From Rhodocollybia butyracea (lineage: Eukaryota; Basidiomycota; Agaricomycetes; Agaricales; Omphalotaceae), in the NCBI GenBank assembly GCA_015501585.1, contig JADNRY010000051.1:124001-188000 (forward strand): DNA of 64,000 nt. The letters are read 5' to 3'. The position numbers and the translations under genes are program-made. Numbering within the stretch: position 1 is the stretch's first letter; the number at the start of each line of letters is the position of its first letter. The notes beneath the pieces were generated by a model. The model saw nothing but the letters and a program-made list of their open reading frames with translations. It was not told the origin of the DNA and ran no database searches. Positions 58,700 through 64,000 of this stretch are shown here, one piece after another.

Positions 58700-61071
58700 A
58701 TGGAATCAGCAGAGGTTTATGCGATTGATCCTGAAGAGACTTACGGTGGAATGATGGTAGGGCTTTTGTTGGCGTCGTTGTGAGTCGCCTTGTTTTTTTT
58801 ATTGAGATTTTAATAGACTTACGTGCGAGGAGAATGTGTGGTACAGCTGGCGTACAAGCTCTTATATTCTTCCTCACTGGGAAGATCGAGCCGATTTCAC
58901 ATAAGATTTCGGTAAGTACAACTACCCATGCTGTTATCACTCTTTCTCTAACCATTAATCATCAATCGTTACTATCCAACTCTCATACCCCATATCTCAT
59001 ACCTCCATATCTCCATATCGTATCTATGGCCATCCATCTACCGACTCGGAATCCGGATTGACTCGTACACAGGTAACCTACCTGTGGTCAGCCATACCTT
59101 TACCATCCCGTGTTCCACTGAAGACCCAGGGACCCTGGGACTAACGAAAAGTCAGGATCTTAGGTGTACTCCAAATATGCTTCATATTTAGTGCGACGTA
59201 TTTTTATGTCGTGAAGGAGGCACCTCATGGTGTCGTTTCGCCGCGTTTTATTTGGAATCTTAAAGTAAGTGGGCAACGCCTCAAACTCGACTTTTAAGGA
59301 ATCCTCTCATCTTGGAGCCTCTTGGGTAGATCCAGATATTCATGCAGGTATGTAACCTGCCGTATGAACGGTTATCTAGTTGGCTTATTTCTCGCCGCCC
59401 TCTCGGTATTGGTATTACTATTAGGTGCTGATCATGTGTTCCACGAAGTTGTGAGTTTCTATCTCCTATACGCCATAGCAGTTCCTTCCTACTACACACA
59501 ACTGATCTTCGCTCGATCTTCACAGTATGTACGCCCTTCGTCTATGGAAACGTGAGCCTCCTCTTCAATGATTTTGATCTGTGCTTAATTTGTGCTTGGT
59601 AGTACGTGATTTCATTTCGAAATGGGCACCCATTGGATTGGTGAGTATTCTGGATCTGAACTTACTGAACTGGGTGTTACCAGTTATCAGACGTTATGTT
59701 GCTGATAATGAGAATTCATTTAGAGTGTTTTTTTGCTTTTTGACCTTGGTAAGTACCTACCTCTAAGTTTAAAATTGACGGTTATGAAAACGTATCCATT
59801 ATCGCTACGCTTTATAGCTATCGGGGCAGGTGGGTTTCTGACTTATGCTGGACATAGAATGTCGGGAACTGACAGTGTATATAACTCAGTGTTTGCTTAC
59901 GAAGTGTAAGTGAAGACTCTCTTCATCTAGTCTTCGCCTGCCCACTCCAAAGCCGCTACTTAGATTCACTGTGGAATTGCTCCATGATCTTGTAAACTTC
60001 CACTTCAAGCCCATAGCCGTGGTATCAATGTGCATCACAACAGTATCGGATTTCCTCGTTGGGGCTCTCCTCATATATGCCTTTGCCAAGTCTAACGTGA
60101 CCCTTAGCTGGTGGGTTTTATCATTTTATATTATGATATCATATGCGATGAGTGCTCTCTGACATGGTACCCAATTTGATGTTTAGGACAACCTCCAGCA
60201 CGACGATGCTGGTGGCATATGTTGTGAATACTGGTATCATGACTGGGTACGCTTTTTTTTTATGGCTTCCCTCGTTTAAGGAAGATCTGATCATAGTTTA
60301 CTAGATTTTTCTCTGCAGCAGTATTAATATCAGTGCGTCCAATTTTAGCCCCAGTCGATTGATTAGTAGAATGATAGGACTTCTTTATCTTTAGTTTGCT
60401 ACGGGCATATATCAACCCACGTTCGCCGTTTTCGAGATGGCTCTTCCGCAATGTGAGGGCTCTTGACTCGTACCGAAAAGCTCCTTCTCTAACTTTGACC
60501 TGCTGATCTGATCTGATCTGATCTGAACAGTCTATATCAACTGCTTTTTCTCAATGTAAGCGTTCACCCGCGTAGTTTCGTATAATCGGGGAGCACTGAT
60601 TGACTGGTTTTTGTGTACAGGATGAACGCAGGCACATATTTCCAAACGAATCAAAACTCAAGTCGATCATCCGTGACACACATCTTGCCTTATGCCTATG
60701 ATGAACTTGGTTTCGCCGACCCTATCCTTGCAAGTAGTACCATCGACTCGCTATCGCAGAATGCTTCTTCAGGACTCATCTTGAAGCTTGATGAAATATC
60801 ACCATCGGAAGACGATAACCATCCAACTATCAACGAGATAGGTCTTCCTTTATTCAAAGCAGAGCCCAAACCCGAGGCAAGTTTTTTTAAAAGAAGTTAT
60901 TTGTTTGTTGTTTCTTATTCTGAATTCAACGTCGGGTTTGGATATTTATAGCCTATTGTACGGCCTGGGATTGGGCCTGGGCATGTTCCCGTTGAGGTGG
61001 TTGTGCGGACGACACACCATGAGACTACGACGGATTTACGTCGGGGACGTAGGACTGTGGTGCATCGATAG
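58700..61071 (+). CDS. DUF6534-like multi-pass membrane protein (partly modelled)
   Basis: The start is MESAEVYAIDPEETYGGMMV at 58,700. Exons 58700-58779 and 58830-58911 (AGVQALIFFLTGKIEPISHK) are clear. Next comes ILGVLQICFIFSATYFYVV near 59,160-59,260, then a poorly resolved stretch (59,300-59,900). It continues with KPIAVVSMCITTVSDFLVG and LLIYAFAKSNVTLSW near 60,010-60,110, TMLVAYVVNTGIMTG near 60,205, FAVFEMALPQ near 60,430, then VYINCFFSM and the NAGTYFQTNQN equivalent of the family's LNAR motif. A Ser/Asp-rich tail follows, and splicing with a GC donor at 60,877 adds VRPGIGPGHVPVEVVVR and ends at TAG 61,071. Order and motifs fit DUF6534 but it is divergent from the 27,066 gene. Function unknown. 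Confidence 0.6.
60507..60528 (+). repeat. TGATC microsatellite
   Basis: Four tandem TGATC units within an intron of the DUF6534-like gene. Confidence 0.8.
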
Positions 61072-64000
61072 GGTGGACACGAGCTGCCCAAATGGGTACC
61101 GAATAGATATATCACTACCGCTCACTAATATGTGCTCTTATTTCTATACCTTGCTCTTGACAAGGTTGTGTTTGACCAGATCCAGAGGACCCTCTGGTAT
61201 ACTAGACGCCCAAGCCTTGATTCGTACAAATAATACAACTAGAGCCCAGGCCTCGTGTCTGTACACCCAAGTAGCGACCACGCAGCCCCAAAATACTTTT
61301 GACAGTGGCAGAGCTGCATACTAAGTACAAACTATAGCAGCTCATAAAACAAATAAGAAATTATTACTCGTTTTGACAGTACTATGAGATCGCAAAGCTC
61401 AGAGCAAACGGGTTCGTCGGTGTGGTACAAGACGGCAGTAACTACCAAGTTATTACTTGCGAGTGTGGGCCATCGCGCATAGCGCATGGCAGGTACAAGT
61501 CCTGGAAGTCACAAAATGGAGACTGTATTTTGCAGTAGTAAGTACACAGCACCAGAAGACGATGTTTGTTGCACCACGATCTGGTGAATCAAAAAACCCA
61601 AGTATCCAGTCTTTGTAGTGAGATAGATGTCTAGGGTAGTCGGATATTCAAATGCAGGCAGGAAGGCAGTGGAAAGAGAGGGGGTTCCGAGTTGCAGGAA
61701 TACATCCACTGCGAGAGTATCCAATCTGGGGTGCCAGTAGAAGGAGACAAGGGCCATTTGATGTGAGCTTTAGGTGGGATGGTAGACAGTTCGAAGATTT
61801 CCTTGGCCATGAGTGTAGCTGGATGCTGGGGCAGAGGCTGAGAAACCAGAGACGGGATGGAAGTTATGAGAGAGGGGTTTAGGTTTTTAAACCTAGCGGC
61901 ACTGCAACGGGTGCGCATTGCAGTACTGTGTTGTCGTTGCAACCATCTTGGGGCAGTAGAGCATGTATCTATCCCATCGTCCATACCAGATACTTTGAAT
62001 GGCAGCAGAAGCTACTCATATGAGAACTGCGGGTGCCAAGGATAGTGTGGTTTCAGACTGGTAGTTATGACAAAGGAGTTGTAAAATGATTGAGGAATAC
62101 TTCTATCAATTTTTGAGAACACATATAGTCCCTATCGAAGTGCCGAGGATCATTTAAGCTTAGAAAATCCTTGGAGGAGCCATGAGTTGGAATATAACTA
62201 TGCCATGCACCCGTGATTCTGCAGACAGCAGAATCTCAAATCTAGTACACATGCAGAACGGAGCCAGGAACATGAGAGTAGAATCAAGGGATAAGCCGGA
62301 AAGCAAAACACCGGGTGGTAAGAAAGACATTGCATCAAGAGTTTGTGCATCAGAGGTGTGTAGCCTGTAGCACAAACGGCGTTTAGCAAGAAAACACCAG
62401 TGAAAGAAGTAGTGGCTGACCAAAAAGACAAATGAGAAAAAGAGATACCATTCAACTTACTTACCAATGAAGGGCAGGAAAAGAAAAAAAGAACATTACA
62501 CCTGCGAAGCAATTTAAGTACCAAGATGTTTGGAGCAGAGTAAGCAGGAAGTTACCTTTTGAGATGCGACGGGAAAGCGGAAATGCCGAAAACAAGGAAC
62601 ATTGAATCGGTTGATGAATAGAGCAAAAGGAAGAAAAGAGCGCAGCGTATATCAGGAAGTCACATGGGATGTGCTTTGACATTCCAAATATATCAAAACA
62701 AAATCCTTTTTCGGTCAACCGGATTTGGACGAAATCAGGCCTAATTGGGAAAAATTCTCATGCAAAACCCGCCATAAGGACGAGCCTTCATTACATTCAG
62801 GACTTGTAAAATAGATTTGACAGATACAACAGACCAATGCAAAGCCGGTTGAAGATGCCGTGTAACAAGACCTTTTGAGCTTTATGAGGGGAGCATGGCC
62901 GACAAGCGGCGGGTCACAAACCGACCTCCATTCGGTTTTCTTGTACTGTATATTATGAAAAAGTATTCCTCTCCCTTTAAATCAAACCCAGTGCACATAC
63001 AAAAGGCTTACTAAGTAGTAAGTGAAAAGCTTGGTGTGCTAATTGACCTAGATGCTTCTCTCTTGACTTCTCCAACACATCAAAGTTGTCATATCATATG
63101 GACTACAGAACCTGGCTTTTTCTAAATGAGACCACAGTAAGACCACAGTTAACCTCAAGTTAGTAGTAAGTAACCTACCTAAATACCTACTTACAAGGAT
63201 TCTTTGCTGATAGTGTATTTGTTTATTATATTAATGGGATTACTTATTGCTGAAAATTTAAAATGTTGTTCCCGCGGTCGCCGCTGCTGTTGATATGCCG
63301 GCACTGCCGGGCTGGTTCTTACTCCATAGATTCCCCAATGGCAGGGTAATAAATGTGCTCACATCGGTGCAGGTGAATTTTTTTTTTTCCTAATGGTTGC
63401 TGCAGCCTTCTAATACTGTCTTGATAGGCCGATCGGGATTTAACCTAACAGTGAATGAGCAACGGCAAGCAAGCAGCCGAGCGATAAGTGAACAGCCCAG
63501 TGGCAAACAAACAACCTGGCAGCGCAGCAGACTGAACATGAATGCACAACTCAAACAACCTGGCGGTTGACATAAATGGACAAGCTGGGTCTACAGTGGA
63601 CAGGACAGGACAGAACTGGGTGCTGTGAACAGCAAGGATAATGGTGCATACTGTTCTGCCTGCCACCACCTTTCTGCCCTAATGTATCTGCTCAGTAGCC
63701 CAGCCTGACTCTACAGATGTGACAGCATTCCTGGTAGCTGAACGTACTACGCTCCCCTTCTGTGACTAAACAAAGGCCCAGCCTGTCCCTGAGGTGATCT
63801 AGGATGCTACACATGATTCTTGCTGTTAAATTATGCCGCTATTGAAGGGTTATCTTACAACTTCTTTTACTCCCCCTTCTTTTCCTTACTTCATGCTGCT
63901 CTGTATGTCTACGTGCTACTTGTGGCCCTTTGATGTGTGGCAGTCTCAGGCGCTGGCTCAGGATCAAGGTCATGCTTTCCTGGAGCTTCCTAGCATAATG
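61072..64000. other. No supportable gene; contains dispersed repeat X
   Basis: The minus-strand frames at 61,631-61,984 and 62,160-62,718 are short and match no family I know, apart from the repeat relationship. No splice-consistent gene could be built. The last 1.2 kb shows nothing recognisable. Confidence 0.5.
61425..62820 (-). repeat. Dispersed repeat X, copy 2 (inverted)
   Basis: On the minus strand, 62,820-62,640 matches 47,196-47,365 (CCTGAATGTAATGAAGGCTC, ATGTCAAAGC then ATGTGACTT), and 61,515-61,425 matches 47,600-47,660 (TACCTGCCATGCGC, GGCCCACACTCGCAAGTA). The spacing is about 1.1 kb here against about 0.25 kb in copy 1, so copy 1 is internally deleted or copy 2 carries an insertion. 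Confidence 0.6.

Noticed and set aside
58700..61071. Member of the same family as the two seven-TM paralogues at 35 and 44 kb
   Set aside because: It lacks the WRAW and ESG-Y motifs; its SDFLVG, VVNTG and terminal NAGTYF motifs fit DUF6534 better.

Overview
The window is nuclear DNA of a filamentous basidiomycete, most likely a mushroom-forming agaricomycete. The evidence is genes cut into many short exons by introns of about 50-75 bases, Plavaka-type transposases, DUF6534 membrane proteins, agaric-type F-box proteins and many retroelements. I see no bacterial, organellar or viral signature.

Bases 1-23,600 are almost entirely mobile-element DNA. A decayed Plavaka transposase gene (about 3,440-10,915, +) has been split twice, by a 373-base near-perfect foldback element and by a Ty1/copia element with both LTRs (4,974-9,884, element on -). 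Next come a TA-flanked MITE, a tRNA-like sequence lacking its anticodon arm, a Ty3/gypsy element (12,505-about 18,197, -) whose main reading frame is broken by six TGA codons, and a gag-only copia-like element (18,383-20,576, +) whose leader is a run of nine covarying hairpins. Two hAT-like non-autonomous elements and a gag zinc-knuckle relic follow.

Bases 23,868-29,167 hold two host genes: a 10-exon monocarboxylate-type MFS transporter (+) and a 16-exon DUF6534 membrane protein (-). A third DUF6534-like gene lies at 58,700-61,071 (+). These three genes together need four GC-AG introns, and the transporter also has a GA dinucleotide where a GT donor is expected.

Bases 31,850-56,700 are a rearranged gene array. 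An SPX-RING ubiquitin ligase gene (best copy 38,605-40,500) is accompanied by at least six broken copies on both strands. F-box genes occur as one intact copy (55,005-56,693), one frameshifted copy and two C-terminal relics. Two intact eight-exon seven-TM paralogues (35,472-36,908 and 43,905-45,333) sit in equivalent places in a duplicated block. Both F-box and SPX-RING proteins select ubiquitination targets or sense phosphate/inositol pyrophosphate, so the array is a site of ubiquitin-ligase gene birth and death.

Telomere-like TTAGGG tracts lie inside the window at about 26.72 kb and 46.47-46.55 kb in opposite orientation, the second beside a hairpin whose arms carry the same motif. Bases 61,072-64,000 hold no gene I can support, apart from one arm of an inverted dispersed repeat shared with 47.2-47.7 kb.
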